A DNA stretch of 6,991 bases from Terriglobia bacterium (GTDB lineage: Bacteria; Acidobacteriota; Terriglobia; UBA7540): the NCBI GenBank assembly GCA_030040455.1, contig JASHTR010000590.1:1-6991 (forward strand), given 5' to 3'. Positions 6,607-6,991 of the stretch are shown here, piece by piece. Positions within the stretch are counted from its first letter, which is position 1, and each line of letters starts with the position of its first letter. Below the pieces are notes generated by a model, which saw nothing but the letters and a program-made list of their open reading frames with translations, ran no database searches and was not told the origin of the DNA. The translations under genes and the position numbers were made by a program.

Positions 6607-6713
6607 AAGTGTATGAAATTCCATGACGAGTGGTTATAGGCCGCGGTCAGATTTATTCACGTGTTCCGAGTGCCCACAGCTTGGGCTGTCCATAATTTGC
6701 AGGACCCCGGCGA

Positions 6714-6725
6714 TTTTCCGGAAAA
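6714..6725. promoter_or_regulatory. Perfect 12-bp palindrome, possible operator
   Basis: TTTTCCGGAAAA is a perfect two-fold symmetric site 147 nt before the hpnH start. Such sites can bind dimeric regulators, but no regulator gene lies in the window and a single copy is weak evidence. Confidence 0.25.
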
Positions 6726-6786
6726 GTTGTAGCGTAGGGTTCGTCTTGTCGCATTGTGGCTTTTTGCGATTATTCGGCTAAGAACT

Positions 6787-6836
6787 GCAGGGCCAGCGAC
6801 GGACCCTGCGCCACTAACCCGATGGGTTCTTGGCGC
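6787..6836 (+). promoter_or_regulatory. Structured hpnH leader with two adjoining hairpins
   Basis: The first hairpin pairs GCAGGG (6787-6792) with CCCTGC (6804-6809) around 11 nt. The second pairs GCGCCA (6808-6813) with TGGCGC (6831-6836) and AACCC (6816-6820) with GGGTT (6824-6828), with a symmetric CT/CT internal loop and a GAT tip. The two share 6808-6809, so full formation of both is mutually limiting. The second ends 22 nt before the hpnH Shine-Dalgarno. A leader role is inferred from position and symmetry. Confidence 0.4.
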
Positions 6837-6858
6837 GCGGAGGGATGAACCTCTGTTT

Positions 6859-6864
6859 GAGGAG
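6859..6864 (+). promoter_or_regulatory. Ribosome binding site of hpnH
   Basis: GAGGAG lies 8 nt before the ATG at 6873, a strong Shine-Dalgarno that confirms the chosen start. Confidence 0.8.
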
Positions 6865-6872
6865 AAAATACA

Positions 6873-6991
6873 ATGAGATTTCCGCTGGGAATGACTATGG
6901 ATTTGGCTAAGTACATTGGCGGCAAGCGCCTTCGGGGAATTGATAGATTTCCTTTGGTCATGATGCTGGAGCCGCTGCATGCCTGCAATCT
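6873..6991 (+). CDS. hpnH: Adenosyl-hopene transferase HpnH, N-terminal fragment
   Basis: HpnH is a radical SAM enzyme that couples a 5'-deoxyadenosyl group to diploptene to give adenosylhopane, the first step in making extended (C35) hopanoids. Only 39 complete codons are present before the right edge. They begin MRFPLGMTMDLAKYIGGKRL, followed by the diagnostic FPLVMMLEPLHACN (26-39). In this family that block is followed by the CxxxCxxC cluster motif, and Cys38 would be its first cysteine. The start is fixed by a strong GAGGAG. The long structured leader suggests its own promoter and not read-through from the flavoprotein gene. The identification rests on a short but very characteristic N-terminus; other cysteine motifs and the SPASM-like part cannot be seen. 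Confidence 0.85.
   Translation, partial: MRFPLGMTMDLAKYIGGKRLRGIDRFPLVMMLEPLHACN

Larger units (their letters stand above)
6367..6872 (+). other. 506-nt non-coding region between the flavoprotein gene and hpnH
   Basis: No convincing gene is seen. Starting from the left it holds a GC-rich hairpin (6393-6409) and an AT-rich patch with TTAAGGG twice (6499-6505, 6514-6520), each complementary to CCCTTAA at 6448-6454, with a T6 run at 6506-6511. A perfect 8-bp hairpin CGGCGCTC-TAT-GAGCGCCG follows at 6588-6606, then a 5-bp hairpin ACAGC/GCTGT (6676-6689), a 12-bp palindrome (6714-6725) and two leader hairpins before hpnH. A frame at 6518-6616 reads like a protein end but lacks a start. A promoter for hpnH should be here, but I found no good -35/-10 pair. 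Confidence 0.6.

Noticed and set aside
6623..6781. Plus-strand 52-aa Cys-containing frame before hpnH
   Set aside because: No Shine-Dalgarno, odd composition, and it runs through the palindrome; likely chance.

Overview
The window most likely comes from an acidobacterium (Acidobacteriota). The reasons are a moderately GC-rich, Gram-negative gene set, a BamD lipoprotein with a long low-complexity tail, a large cytoplasmic TPR protein beside it, and the first 39 codons of the hopanoid gene hpnH at the right edge. The phylum is inferred from protein style and gene order as I remember them; there is no rRNA or marker search behind it.

Layout. From about 4.79 kb leftwards, five genes run on the minus strand: an Rpe-family epimerase-like gene (4787-4101), bamD (4104-2830, overlapping the epimerase stop by 4 nt), a 604-residue TPR protein (2654-840), an 86-residue membrane protein (739-479), and a ThiE/TenI-family gene (475 to the left edge, incomplete). 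The first two pairs at the overlaps, rpe/bamD and the 86-aa gene/thiE, look translationally coupled (4-nt overlap and 3-nt gap). The gaps of 175 and 100 nt around the TPR gene may hold extra promoters or processing signals. On the plus strand a divergent gene (4996-6366) encodes a berberine-bridge-type FAD oxidoreductase with both covalent flavin attachment residues. After it come 506 nt without a convincing gene but with several hairpins and palindromes, then hpnH (6873 onwards).

How the genes fit together. BamD is the outer-membrane lipoprotein of the beta-barrel assembly machine, and HpnH makes adenosylhopane for the hopanoid lipids of the outer membrane, so envelope biology is the one visible theme. 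The epimerase-like protein and the ThiE-like protein are both TIM-barrel enzymes of central or cofactor metabolism, and both show substitutions at residues normally used for metal or phosphate binding. Their annotated activities should therefore be treated as family labels. I see no mobile element, CRISPR array, tRNA or rRNA. I also see no clear new multi-gene system; the points worth following are the altered epimerase beside bamD, the unknown small membrane protein coupled to thiE, the extended BamD tail and the structured hpnH leader.
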